DNA of 64,000 nucleotides from contig LM994670.1 in NCBI GenBank assembly GCA_000753455.2, positions 3,045,653 through 3,109,652 on the forward strand, in the 5' to 3' direction. A program made the translations under genes and the position numbers. Each line of letters starts with the position of its first letter. Position 1 is the first letter of the stretch. Shown piece by piece: positions 20,963 through 29,997 of this stretch. The notes under the pieces are model-generated. The model made no database searches. It saw only the letters and a program-made list of their open reading frames with translations, and was not told where the DNA came from. Origin of the DNA: Clostridium jeddahitimonense. GTDB lineage: Bacteria; Bacillota; Clostridia; Clostridiales; Clostridiaceae.

Positions 20963-21793
20963 TTAATCTATATTTTTTTCTAAAATAAATTTTTCAATAA
21001 GTTCTGCAACTACGCCTTCATTGTTAGTAGCCTTTGTTGTATAATCACAAGCTTCTTTTACATCTTCAACTGCATTTTGAGCAGCTACCGAAAGACCGGC
21101 CACCTTAAGCATAGCCATATCATTATAATTATCCCCTACAGCAATAGTATCTTTAATATCTATATTTAAAAGATTAGCTAAATCTATTAAACCTTGTCCT
21201 TTATCTACGCCTAGTGTATTAAACTCCATATATCTATTAGATGAATAACTTACCGAACATTGCCCTTCTGTTATACTCTTCATATCCTCTTCTAAAGACA
21301 TTAAATAGTCAATATCAACATTTTGATAAATAACTTTAGATATCTCCTCATTTTCTAAGAAATCTACTGTATTATTCTCCATTCTAATATGATTTATTCT
21401 ACTTAATCTTTCTTCTTCACTATCAGAAATATTATAAACATATAAATCTTTTTTGGTATAAACATGAATACATATATCTTTTTTTAATCCATACTCAAAA
21501 AGCTCTTTCATCTTACTAAAGCTTAATCCCTTAAACTGTAATATTCTATTTCCTTTATTCTCTGTTAAAGCTCCACCATTAAAAGAAAGCACATATTCAT
21601 CTTCCTTATTATGAAGTTCTAATGTTTTAAGTTCCTTTTGGATTAATTCATATCCACGTCCTGTTGCAGGAACAAACTTAACACCATATTCTTCCCTTGC
21701 TTTCTTTATTAACTCGATGTTTTTTTGACATATCTCATGATTATCACTTAATAAAGTTTCATCCATATCACAAGCTATTAGTTTATAACCCAT
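20963..21793 (-). CDS. Cof-type HAD-superfamily phosphatase
   Basis: HAD motif I is DMDETLL (DxDxT) at residues 9-15, motif II is PATGRG, and motif IV is GDNYNDMAML. The insertion between II and III is the alpha/beta C2B cap of the Cof/YidA group. These enzymes dephosphorylate sugar phosphates or flavin mononucleotide; the substrate cannot be read from sequence. Its ribosome site is GGGGAGG. It is monocistronic on the basis of its own terminator. Confidence 0.9.
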   Translation of the reverse strand: MGYKLIACDMDETLLSDNHEICQKNIELIKKAREEYGVKFVPATGRGYELIQKELKTLELHNKEDEYVLSFNGGALTENKGNRILQFKGLSFSKMKELFEYGLKKDICIHVYTKKDLYVYNISDSEEERLSRINHIRMENNTVDFLENEEISKVIYQNVDIDYLMSLEEDMKSITEGQCSVSYSSNRYMEFNTLGVDKGQGLIDLANLLNIDIKDTIAVGDNYNDMAMLKVAGLSVAAQNAVEDVKEACDYTTKATNNEGVVAELIEKFILEKNID

Positions 21794-21976
21794 TATCTAC
21801 ACCTACCTCCCCTTTATTGTGTATAATTGCATTTTTAGACTGTCTACTTATATTATATAATTAATTACTATCATTAATTTTCTTTTTCTGAAAAACATCT
21901 GAAATATTCGCTAGATAAACAACAAAAAGAAGAGAAACCTTTATCTTCGAATTTTTTAATATTATTTTCCCATATA

Positions 21977-22018
21977 ATCAAAAATATCTACGTCATTTCT
22001 GTCGTAGATATTTTTGAT
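21977..22018 (-). terminator. Terminator of the Pit-DUF47 operon
   Basis: A 16-bp perfect stem (21977-21992 with 22003-22018) lies 56 bases after the DUF47 stop codon. On the minus strand the T's lie inside and just past the stem (ATATTTTTGATTATATG). Confidence 0.75.
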
Positions 22019-22073
22019 GCTTATTTTCTTTTTTCATTTGCCATAATCAACTTTTATCACTTGCATAACAAAC

Positions 22074-22697
22074 CTAACTATTTTTCATCATTACACTTTC
22101 AATTCCATCCGCTACATGTTCACAAGCATCACAGCACTTTTCAAAATACTCAAAAGTTTCCTTCCAAGTTATAAACCTAATAGGATCCATTATAGATGTA
22201 TAAAAGCCTTTTATGCTTTTAGTATAAATCCTATCTCCTTCTTCTTCTAAATCATTAATGTTTATTATAATCTTACTAATTTCAGATGATTTCTTAAAAT
22301 TACGAAATTCTTTAATTAAAGCACTAGTTTCATTACATATTCTAACTATTAGGTTACTAAATTCTAATGCCTCTTCTCTCATAACGCTTATATTAAACAT
22401 ATAAATCCTAACTAAAACATCTTCTATAGCATCAGTTACATTATCTATTTCATTAGCAAGTTCTATAATATCCCCTCTCTCAATAGGAGTTATAAATTCT
22501 TTTGATAGCTTATTAAGCATCTCGTGTTTTTTAATATCTGCACTATGTTCAATCTCATGCATCTCTTTTACATTACTATCTATTTGGCTCATTCTAAAAT
22601 TACTTATAGTTTTATCTAATAACGAAGCAGCCTCACACGAATATCCTATCAAGTCTACCAGCATTTCAAAATAGTCATTACTTTTCTTAACTGCCAT
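22074..22697 (-). CDS. DUF47/PhoU-like Pit accessory protein
   Basis: The protein is all-helical, with the PhoU-like DUF47 pattern: EHSADIKKHEMLNKL, ELANEIDNVTDAIEDV and WKETFEYFEKCCDACEHVAD. The acidic/His-rich segments match metal-cluster sites seen in PhoU-type folds. DUF47 proteins are usually encoded with Pit phosphate transporters, as here (48 bases downstream of the transporter), and are thought to modulate transport. Length is normal. Confidence 0.9.
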   Translation of the reverse strand: MAVKKSNDYFEMLVDLIGYSCEAASLLDKTISNFRMSQIDSNVKEMHEIEHSADIKKHEMLNKLSKEFITPIERGDIIELANEIDNVTDAIEDVLVRIYMFNISVMREEALEFSNLIVRICNETSALIKEFRNFKKSSEISKIIININDLEEEGDRIYTKSIKGFYTSIMDPIRFITWKETFEYFEKCCDACEHVADGIESVMMKNS

Positions 22698-22745
22698 TTA
22701 ATCAATACTCCCTTCAACCTTTTTAAGATCTTAAATTATACATAG

Positions 22746-23798
22746 TTAGAAAACTTGAATAAATAACTTAGCCATAAAAAAACCTATAACTCCACATCCT
22801 GGAAATGTAAGAACCCACGTCAGTACCATCTCTTTAACTACTCCCCAATTTACAGAGCTTAATCTCTTAGCTGCGCCAACACCCATTATTGCAGTAGTCT
22901 TAGTATGTGTAGTGCTTACAGGCATACCCACTACCGAAGAAATTAAAAGACATCCTGCACCTGCTAGATCTGCCGAAAAACCTTGATATTTCTCAAGTTT
23001 AACCATATCCATACCTACAGCCTTTATAATCTTATATCCTCCTATAGAAGTTCCAAGAGCCATAACAGCAGAACTTAATACCATAAGCCATATAGGAATA
23101 ATAAAATTATTAACATTCGCTTCTCCTCTTGCTAAGAACATACCTAGCATGAAAACCCCCATGAACTTTTGTCCATCTTGAGCACCATGCATAAAAGCCA
23201 TAGCTGCTCCTCCTAACACTTGAGCATCATTAAAAAATTCGCTAGTTTTTTTTCTATCAAAGCCTTTAAATAAAAACTCTACTGTCTTCACCGTAATCCA
23301 CCCTAAAGCAAAACCTAATATTGTAGATAATACTAACCCATAAATAACCTTCATCCATTCGTTTCCGTTTATTCCTTTAAGTCCCCCTTGAAGCGCTATA
23401 GCTGCACCTGATATTCCAGCTATTAAAGCATGGCTTTCACTTGTTGGAATACCAAAATACCATGCAGCTGTAGACCATAATACAATTGCAAACAAAGCAG
23501 CGCATAATGCAATTAACGCCTCGCCTGAATCTCCTCCAAAATCAACCATATTATATATAGTTTCAGCTACATTAGCATTTATTATAGTCATTACAAATAC
23601 ACCTAAAAAGTTAAATACAGCAGCCATCAATATAGCCGCTTTTGGTGTTATAGCCCTTGTTGATACACATGTTGCAATAGCATTAGGAGCATCTGTCCAT
23701 CCATTAACCAAGATAACTCCTAAAGTTAAAATTACAGTTATTAATAAAGGTATATTATGTGTTAGTCCATATATAAAATCTATAAATGAAATAGTCAT
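22746..23798 (-). CDS. pit: Inorganic phosphate transporter, Pit family
   Basis: The 350-residue membrane protein has the two inverted PHO4 signatures: GWTDAPNAIATCVSTRAI near the N-terminus, and MPVSTTHTKTTAIMGVGAAK near the C-terminus. Pit proteins import metal-phosphate with protons, or sometimes sulphate. The DUF47 partner favours phosphate. First gene of a two-gene operon, with a GGGGAG ribosome site. Confidence 0.93.
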   Translation of the reverse strand: MTISFIDFIYGLTHNIPLLITVILTLGVILVNGWTDAPNAIATCVSTRAITPKAAILMAAVFNFLGVFVMTIINANVAETIYNMVDFGGDSGEALIALCAALFAIVLWSTAAWYFGIPTSESHALIAGISGAAIALQGGLKGINGNEWMKVIYGLVLSTILGFALGWITVKTVEFLFKGFDRKKTSEFFNDAQVLGGAAMAFMHGAQDGQKFMGVFMLGMFLARGEANVNNFIIPIWLMVLSSAVMALGTSIGGYKIIKAVGMDMVKLEKYQGFSADLAGAGCLLISSVVGMPVSTTHTKTTAIMGVGAAKRLSSVNWGVVKEMVLTWVLTFPGCGVIGFFMAKLFIQVF

Positions 23799-23915
23799 TA
23801 AGTACAGCTCCCCATCTTTAATATAATTTATTACTAATTAAAAATATTTAGATACTTAATTCTATTTTTCAACTTTATCTTTAATACATTTTTATTAATA
23901 TATTTTTTATAAATC

Positions 23916-24797
23916 TTATTCCTTCATTATTTTTAAAAACTCTATTGCCCCTAACGATAATGGTACTTTTTTTAAATAACATGCCCCTATGCTTCTTTTA
24001 GGAATCTTCTCCATGGTATCAATTTCGTATACATAATTTTTTTCTAAAAACTCCTTAGAAAACTCCTTAATTACACAAGCGATTCCTAAGTTTATTTTTG
24101 CGAATTCTAAAAGCAAATCATATGAACCTAACTCAAAATCTGGCGATATATTAACTCCCTTAGATATCATAAAACCTTCTACATACTTCCTTGAATTTGA
24201 TGACTTTTCTAAAAATATTAAAGGTAATTTTGTTAACTCTTCATAAGAAACTTTATCGCTTATTAATTTCTTATACCTTTCTCCACAAACAAATATATCC
24301 TGTATTTCTGCACAAGGTATTAACTCTAAAGAATCATCTTCTATAGGAAAATTACATATTGCAATATCTATATCTCCAGATTTTATATATGAACAAAGCT
24401 CTATTGTTGTACTATTTATGATTTTCAATTTTATGTTTGGATATTTATTATGAAACTTCTCTAAAAAGGGTATTAAGTAATATTTTGATATGGTATCTCC
24501 TACACCTATTTTTAATTCACCTGTAGAAAGATTTCTAAATTCTAATATCTTTTCCTCCCCTGCTTCAATAAGGGTTATTGCTGAATTTACATAATCAAAA
24601 AGATTATTTCCTTCAGTAGTAAATGTTACACCTTTACGAGTTCTATTAAAAAGACGAATATTCAATTCATTCTCTAATTGCATTATTGATTGACTAACTG
24701 CAGGCTGAGTCATATACAATTCTTCTGCTGCCTTTGAAAAACTACCACTCTTCCCTACTTGTCTAAAAACTTTATATAAATCTAATTTACTTATCAT
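23916..24797 (-). CDS. LysR-family transcriptional regulator
   Basis: The N-terminal winged helix-turn-helix is typical (VGKSGSFSKAAEELYMTQPA, then SQSIMQLE). A periplasmic-binding-type effector domain follows (GELKIGVGDTISKYYLIPFL). It is divergent from the CofE-like gene with 112 bases between start codons, so control of that gene is the simplest expectation for a LysR regulator. The effector is unknown. Confidence 0.92.
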   Translation of the reverse strand: MISKLDLYKVFRQVGKSGSFSKAAEELYMTQPAVSQSIMQLENELNIRLFNRTRKGVTFTTEGNNLFDYVNSAITLIEAGEEKILEFRNLSTGELKIGVGDTISKYYLIPFLEKFHNKYPNIKLKIINSTTIELCSYIKSGDIDIAICNFPIEDDSLELIPCAEIQDIFVCGERYKKLISDKVSYEELTKLPLIFLEKSSNSRKYVEGFMISKGVNISPDFELGSYDLLLEFAKINLGIACVIKEFSKEFLEKNYVYEIDTMEKIPKRSIGACYLKKVPLSLGAIEFLKIMKE

Positions 24798-24834
24798 ATA
24801 ACTCCTCCTTATATCAACTATACAAATTATTTAT

Positions 24835-24863
24835 TTTACTTATATTATATCTAATAGTATATT
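24835..24863 (+). promoter_or_regulatory. Promoter of the CofE-like gene with direct repeats
   Basis: TTTACT (24835-24840) and TATATT (24858-24863) are 17 bases apart. Two direct copies of TATATTATA (24841-24849, 24858-24866) overlap this region, which lies between divergent genes. Confidence 0.5.
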
Positions 24864-24909
24864 ATAGGTATAGGAATTTTTTTGAATTTTACACAAGGGA
24901 GAGATTATT

Positions 24910-26103
24910 TTGGAAAGAGTTATAGGAACAGTTGTTAGAGGGCTTAGATGTCCAATTATCAAAGAAGGAGATAACATTGAGCAAATAGTTGTCGATTCAG
25001 TTTTAAAGGCAGTTGAAACAGAGAACTTAACTTTAAATGATAAAGATATAGTAACAGTAACAGAATCAATAGTTGCACGTGCTCAAGGAAACTACGCTAC
25101 TATCGATCAAATAGGACAAGATGTTAGTTCTAAATTCGGCGATGATACAATAGGTGTTATATTCCCAATCTTAAGCCGTAATAGATTTGCTATATGCTTA
25201 AGAGGTATTGCTAAAGGTGCTGCTAAAAAAATAGTATTAATGTTAAGCTACCCTTCAGACGAAGTTGGTAATCACTTAGTTGATTTAGATCTTTTAGATG
25301 AAAAAGGTGTTAATCCTTGGACTGATGTTTTAACAGAGTCTGAATTCCGTAACCTTTTTGGATATAATAAACATACCTTCACAGGTGTTGATTACATAGA
25401 ATACTATAAATCTCTTATTGAAGAGTACGGAATAGAGTGTGAAGTTATTTTCTCAAACGACTGTAAAACTATCTTAAATTACACTAAGAGCGTTCTTACT
25501 TGTGACATCCACTCAAGATTTAGAACTAAAAGATTATTAAGAGCTAATGGAGCCGAAAAAGTTTATGGCTTAGATGATATAATGACTGAATCTATAGATG
25601 GTAGTGGTTCTAATAAAAGCTATGGATTACTTGGTTCTAATAAATCAACAGAAGAAGCAGTTAAACTTTTCCCAACTAACTGTCAAGTAGTAGTAGATAA
25701 TATTCAAGCTATTTTATACGAAAAAACAGGCAAAAATATTGAAGTTATGATTTACGGAGATGGTGCATTTAAAGATCCGGTAGGTAAGATTTGGGAATTG
25801 GCCGATCCGGTTGTTTCACCTGCTTATACTGCTGGTTTAGAAGGAACACCAAACGAAGTAAAAATTAAATATCTTGCAGATAATAATTTTGCTAACCTAG
25901 AAGGCGAAGAGTTAAAGAAGGCTATATCTCAATATATTGAGCATAAAGATACTGATTTAACTGGTAACATGGTTTCTCAAGGAACTACACCTAGAAGACT
26001 TACTGATCTTATAGGATCATTATCAGACTTAACTTCTGGTAGTGGAGATAAGGGAACACCAATCATCTTTATCCAAGGTTACTTTGATAATTATACAAAA
26101 TAG
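24910..26103 (+). CDS. CofE-like protein (coenzyme F420-0:L-glutamate ligase family)
   Basis: The N-terminal region (ERVIGTVVRGLRCPII, DIVTVTESIVARAQGNYATI, GVIFPILSRNRF) matches the F420-0:gamma-glutamyl ligase family. The protein is longer (397) than archaeal CofE, with added C-terminal sequence (GDGAFKDPVGKIWELADP, QGTTPRRLTDLIG). No other F420 gene lies in the window, and clostridia of this kind are not known for F420, so the substrate may be different; an amino-acid ligase role is inference. The start codon is TTG behind AAGGGAGAG. Divergent from the LysR gene, which probably regulates it. Confidence 0.8.
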   Translation: MERVIGTVVRGLRCPIIKEGDNIEQIVVDSVLKAVETENLTLNDKDIVTVTESIVARAQGNYATIDQIGQDVSSKFGDDTIGVIFPILSRNRFAICLRGIAKGAAKKIVLMLSYPSDEVGNHLVDLDLLDEKGVNPWTDVLTESEFRNLFGYNKHTFTGVDYIEYYKSLIEEYGIECEVIFSNDCKTILNYTKSVLTCDIHSRFRTKRLLRANGAEKVYGLDDIMTESIDGSGSNKSYGLLGSNKSTEEAVKLFPTNCQVVVDNIQAILYEKTGKNIEVMIYGDGAFKDPVGKIWELADPVVSPAYTAGLEGTPNEVKIKYLADNNFANLEGEELKKAISQYIEHKDTDLTGNMVSQGTTPRRLTDLIGSLSDLTSGSGDKGTPIIFIQGYFDNYTK

Positions 26104-26131
26104 TTTACCCATTAAATAATATACAAATATA

Positions 26132-26169
26132 AAAAATAAAGACTGTGCTATATGCCAGTCTTTATTTTT
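26132..26169. terminator. Bidirectional terminator between convergent genes
   Basis: A 14-bp stem (26132-26145 with 26156-26169) has T-runs on both strands, between the CofE-like gene and the adenine deaminase gene. Confidence 0.85.
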
Positions 26170-26176
26170 ATTAAAG

Positions 26177-27973
26177 TTATTCAACAAATAAAGATACAAA
26201 TTCAAACTTATTACAATCAACTAAACCTCTATTGGTTAATCTTAATTCAGGTAAACAAGCTAAAGGTATAAGTGCCATAGTCATGAATGGCGATACTATA
26301 TCACAGCCAATTTCTTTCCATGCCTTATCTAATCTTTCAACCTTTTCTGCCATTTCTTCTAGTGGTCTATCACTCATAAGTCCTGCAATTGGTAGTGGAA
26401 CCAAGCCCAAAACTTGACCATTTCTTACTACTACCATTCCTCCACCACACTCAACTAAAGTGTTTGCAGCTAAAGCCATATCTTCATCATTAGTACCTAC
26501 AACTAGTAAGTTATGTGCATCATGGGCAACAGTTGCGGCCATAGCTCCTTCCTTTATTCCAAAGCCTTTAACAAATCCATATCCTATCTTTCCAGTTTCA
26601 TGATGTCTTTCAAACACAGCAGCTTTCAATACATCTTTGCTTGTATCACATTGAACTTTACCATCAATAACCTCTAACTCTATATGTCTTTCATAAGTTC
26701 CAACTCTAGCAGGAATTATCTCCATAACTCTAGCTGTTACCTTATCTTTTTCTTCAGCTAATATATTAAATGACTCTACTGTTATCTTATCTTTTATATG
26801 CATTGAATTCATAGCATCTTCTGGATATTGATATTTTTCTATAGTTGTTGTCATCTTTCCGTTTTCAGCTACTAAATTACCATCTATAATAACCTTTGTT
26901 ACATTTACTTTATTTAAATCATCAATAAATACTATATCTGCGCATTTTCCAGGAGTTATAGAACCTAGCTCATGATCCATTCTAAAACATTGAGCACAGT
27001 TTATAGTTACCATTTGTATTGCAACTAAAGGATCTATTCCTTCTACTATCGCACGTCTAATTATATGATCTAAATGTCCATCTTTAAGTAAAGTATGAGG
27101 ATGTGTATCATCAGAAATTAAAACTGCGAATCTGCTATCAACTTCATTTTCAGTTATAGATTTACTTACTTCCTTTAAGTCATGCCATGCAGAACCTTCT
27201 CTAAACATAGCATACATTCCAAGTCTCATTTTGGCTAATGCATCTTCCGCTCTAGTAGATTCGTGGCAACATCTTACCCCTGATGCAATATATCCATTTA
27301 ACCCTTTTCCTGTCTCAGGTAATGAATAATGTCCTGTAACTACTTTATTAGCCTTTAAAGTTTCACCTACAACTCCATGAGCATGATCAGTTGAAAATAA
27401 AATTCCTGGGAAGTTCATCATTTCACCAAGTCCTACAACAGAATCCCACTCCATAGTTTCTGCTACATCCTTAGGTCCAACTGAAGCTCCTGTATCTTCA
27501 AATCCTGGCATTGCAGGAACACAAGATGGTGTAGTTACCATATTTTTAAGAGGAGTTCCCTTACCATCTTCAATCATATACTTAACACCATTTAATCCAA
27601 GTACATTACAAATTTCATGAGGGTCCATATATATTCCCACTGTTCCATGAGGAACTACTGAGCGGGCATATTCACTTACACTTAACATAGATGATTCCAC
27701 ATGAATATGACCATCTAAAAATCCTGGTGCTATATATTGACCATTTGCATCAATTACTTTAGTTTCATCACCTATACAGTGCTTTGCATCTCCAACTAAA
27801 GCTATTCTACCCATACTAATTGCTACATCAGTATTGTCCATAACCTCTCTTGTACAAACATTTATAAGCTTCGCATTTGTAATTACTATATCAGCTGGCT
27901 TAAATCCTTGTGCCACTGCTGATAATGTTTTACTAGTCTCCCATAATGGCTTAATATTAAATTTATTAAACAT
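26177..27973 (-). CDS. ade: Adenine deaminase, copy 1
   Basis: The protein (598 residues) has the full adenine deaminase pattern: GFLDGHIHVESSM (HxH metal ligands), DPHEICNVLG, GLGEMMNFPG, GHYSLPETGKGLNGY, CCHESTRAED and ISDDTHPHTLL. The C-terminal domain carries the family's AATVAHDAHNLLVVG. It converts adenine to hypoxanthine, with two metal ions. Ribosome site AGGTGAGGG. It lies 153 bases downstream of a paralogue; a GC-rich hairpin unit lies between, so co-transcription is uncertain. Cytoplasmic; it feeds adenine from the permease into purine salvage or degradation. Confidence 0.93.
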   Translation of the reverse strand: MFNKFNIKPLWETSKTLSAVAQGFKPADIVITNAKLINVCTREVMDNTDVAISMGRIALVGDAKHCIGDETKVIDANGQYIAPGFLDGHIHVESSMLSVSEYARSVVPHGTVGIYMDPHEICNVLGLNGVKYMIEDGKGTPLKNMVTTPSCVPAMPGFEDTGASVGPKDVAETMEWDSVVGLGEMMNFPGILFSTDHAHGVVGETLKANKVVTGHYSLPETGKGLNGYIASGVRCCHESTRAEDALAKMRLGMYAMFREGSAWHDLKEVSKSITENEVDSRFAVLISDDTHPHTLLKDGHLDHIIRRAIVEGIDPLVAIQMVTINCAQCFRMDHELGSITPGKCADIVFIDDLNKVNVTKVIIDGNLVAENGKMTTTIEKYQYPEDAMNSMHIKDKITVESFNILAEEKDKVTARVMEIIPARVGTYERHIELEVIDGKVQCDTSKDVLKAAVFERHHETGKIGYGFVKGFGIKEGAMAATVAHDAHNLLVVGTNDEDMALAANTLVECGGGMVVVRNGQVLGLVPLPIAGLMSDRPLEEMAEKVERLDKAWKEIGCDIVSPFMTMALIPLACLPELRLTNRGLVDCNKFEFVSLFVE

Positions 27974-28035
27974 TTTTATCCCTCACCTTTTTATAGTATT
28001 TAAAAATAGCAACTTATAATTTACCAAAAAACTTT

Positions 28036-28125
28036 TGAACATTTACGAAGTAAATATCTTGGACCGCCGTAGGCACTCTTGGTCTCGGCAAAGTCGACTT
28101 TTCACCTCCGAGCCTTAGCTCGAAC
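28036..28125. repeat. GC-rich multi-hairpin intergenic unit, possible dispersed repeat
   Basis: About 90 bases between the two adenine deaminase genes are clearly richer in G+C than their surroundings. Four short dyads follow one another: ATTTAC-GAA-GTAAAT, GCC-GTA-GGC nested in GACC/GGTC, AAAGTC-GACTTT, and GAGC-CTTA-GCTC. No coding frame or known RNA family was recognised. This compact hairpin chain resembles small intergenic repeats or a structured RNA; no second copy exists in this window. Confidence 0.45.
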
Positions 28126-28126
28126 T

Positions 28127-29914
28127 TTATTTAATAACTTCTATAATCTCTTTCTTTAAAACATCTATAACTCCAAGGTCTGACATCTTTGCCTTAGGAA
28201 TTACCGGTAATGCTAAAGTTACAATTCTTAATAACGGATTTTTTATTTCTGTAAGTCCCATTTCTCTTAAAGACTTTTTCATCGTTTCTGCTTGTACAGA
28301 TATTTCTTCTGCTGGTCTTGTAGACATTAATCCTGCTACAGATAGTTGTAAATTATTTTTTATCTTTCCATCTATAGAACAGCTTAATCCTCCACCTAGC
28401 TTTATCAAATCTTCTGCTACTAACATACCTTCTTCTGCATTATCAAAAACTATAGTTAAATTATGACTATCATGAGATACAGTACTTCCAACAGCACCTT
28501 TTCTTATTCCAAATCCTTTTACTAAAGCTATTGATTTAGTATATAATTTCCCATGTCTATTTATAACCACAACGAATTTTGTGTCTCCATTCTCAGGAAG
28601 CTTAACCCTTCCATTTTCAACTTCAAACTCTTCTTCTATAATTTCTGTTGAGGAAGAAGTTTGAGCTAAGTATTTTATTACATTAGCTTTAACTTTTCCT
28701 GACTCAACACCAGCTTTTAAAATAAAATCTTCAATAGATAAGTCTTTTACATGAACTGAATTTTTATTTTCTATATCAAACTCTTTATCTTCTATTTGAA
28801 CTAATAATTTTCCATCCTCGGCAACTACCTCTCCATTATAGATAACAGCTTTAACATTCATCTCTTCTAAATTCTCTACTAATACTAAATCCGCAACAAA
28901 GTTTGGTGCAATTCCACCTAAATTTATTATTCCTAATTCCCTAGCATTATTTAAAGTTGCAGATCTTATAGCATCAATTGGATTCATACCGGCTTTAATA
29001 GCTGTTCTAACAACAGCATTCATATGACCGAACTCTAATATTTCATCAGCTTCTCTATCATCAGTACAAAGAGTTAAGTTTGTCTTATATCTAAAATCTT
29101 CAACTCCCTTTACTAAGCTAGCTACATCTTTAGAAATCGAACTTTCTCTAGCATCAACGTACATTCCATTTCTAATCTTATCTCTTGCTTCATTTGCAGT
29201 TCTACTTTCATGGCAAGAAACAGCTCCGCCACATAGGTATGCTGATAATCCTCTTCCACTTAAGAAAGGTGCATGTCCTTGTATAAATAATCCTCTCTTT
29301 TCAGCTGCTTCTAATATTTCAACCATTCTTGTATCGTTATCTATTACACCTACGTAATCCATAACTTCTCCAAGACCTATAACTCTATCTAATTCGAACA
29401 TTCTCTCAATATCTTCATAATTAAATTCTGCTCCAGCATTTTCTAGTCCTAGTACTGCTGGTACACAAGAAGGTGCTAATACATACTGTCTCATTGGTAA
29501 CCCCTCACTTGAGTTATGCATATATTCTACTCCAGCTATTCCATACACATTTGCAATTTCGTGAGGATCAGTTACTACTGTAGTTGTCCCGTGAGGAATT
29601 ACAGCCTTTGCAAAATTTCTAGGAGTCATTAAAGTACTCTCTATGTGAATATGAGCATCAATTAACCCTGGAATTATATACTTTCCTTTTGCATCATAAT
29701 ATTTTTTAGCTTTAATTCTATCTTCATTTATATCTAAATTATCTGGGTTGCATTTTATATGAGCTATAAAGCCACCATATATCCCTACGTCACCTTCATA
29801 TATTTCACCTGAAAAAACATTAACTACCTTACAATTTTCAATAGCTAAATCACATTCTCTTCTGCCTATTGCAGCCTCAATTAATCCCTTTTTATCCTTT
29901 GGTATTATCTTCAT
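28127..29914 (-). CDS. ade: Adenine deaminase, copy 2
   Basis: All family motifs are intact: GLIDAHIHIEST, TDPHEIANVYG, PSCVPAVLGLE, GLGEVMDYVG, GHAPFLSGRGLSAY, SCHESRTANE and CTDDREADE; the C-terminal domain has VGSTVSHDSHNL. It is clearly divergent from copy 1 across most of the length, so this is an old duplication rather than a recent one. The ribosome site is GGAGG. It follows the purine permease, with a hairpin between. Both enzymes may make hypoxanthine; one may use a related purine. Confidence 0.93.
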   Translation of the reverse strand: MKIIPKDKKGLIEAAIGRRECDLAIENCKVVNVFSGEIYEGDVGIYGGFIAHIKCNPDNLDINEDRIKAKKYYDAKGKYIIPGLIDAHIHIESTLMTPRNFAKAVIPHGTTTVVTDPHEIANVYGIAGVEYMHNSSEGLPMRQYVLAPSCVPAVLGLENAGAEFNYEDIERMFELDRVIGLGEVMDYVGVIDNDTRMVEILEAAEKRGLFIQGHAPFLSGRGLSAYLCGGAVSCHESRTANEARDKIRNGMYVDARESSISKDVASLVKGVEDFRYKTNLTLCTDDREADEILEFGHMNAVVRTAIKAGMNPIDAIRSATLNNARELGIINLGGIAPNFVADLVLVENLEEMNVKAVIYNGEVVAEDGKLLVQIEDKEFDIENKNSVHVKDLSIEDFILKAGVESGKVKANVIKYLAQTSSSTEIIEEEFEVENGRVKLPENGDTKFVVVINRHGKLYTKSIALVKGFGIRKGAVGSTVSHDSHNLTIVFDNAEEGMLVAEDLIKLGGGLSCSIDGKIKNNLQLSVAGLMSTRPAEEISVQAETMKKSLREMGLTEIKNPLLRIVTLALPVIPKAKMSDLGVIDVLKKEIIEVIK

Positions 29915-29935
29915 AATTTCCTCCTATACCTTATA

Positions 29936-29970
29936 AAACTAGCTCCTACCAATAAATAATTGATAAGAGC
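29936..29970 (-). terminator. Hairpin between the purine permease and adenine deaminase copy 2
   Basis: A 12-bp stem with two G-U pairs (29942-29953 with 29959-29970) is followed on the minus strand by TAGTTTTATAAGG. It may be a partial terminator inside an operon. Confidence 0.55.
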
Positions 29971-29997
29971 CATTATTTTTTATTTTCAATTTAAATA

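Noticed and set aside
28020..28126. Purine riboswitch before adenine deaminase copy 1
   Set aside because: I looked for the conserved purine riboswitch loops here and before the permease and did not find them; the hairpin chain does not fit.
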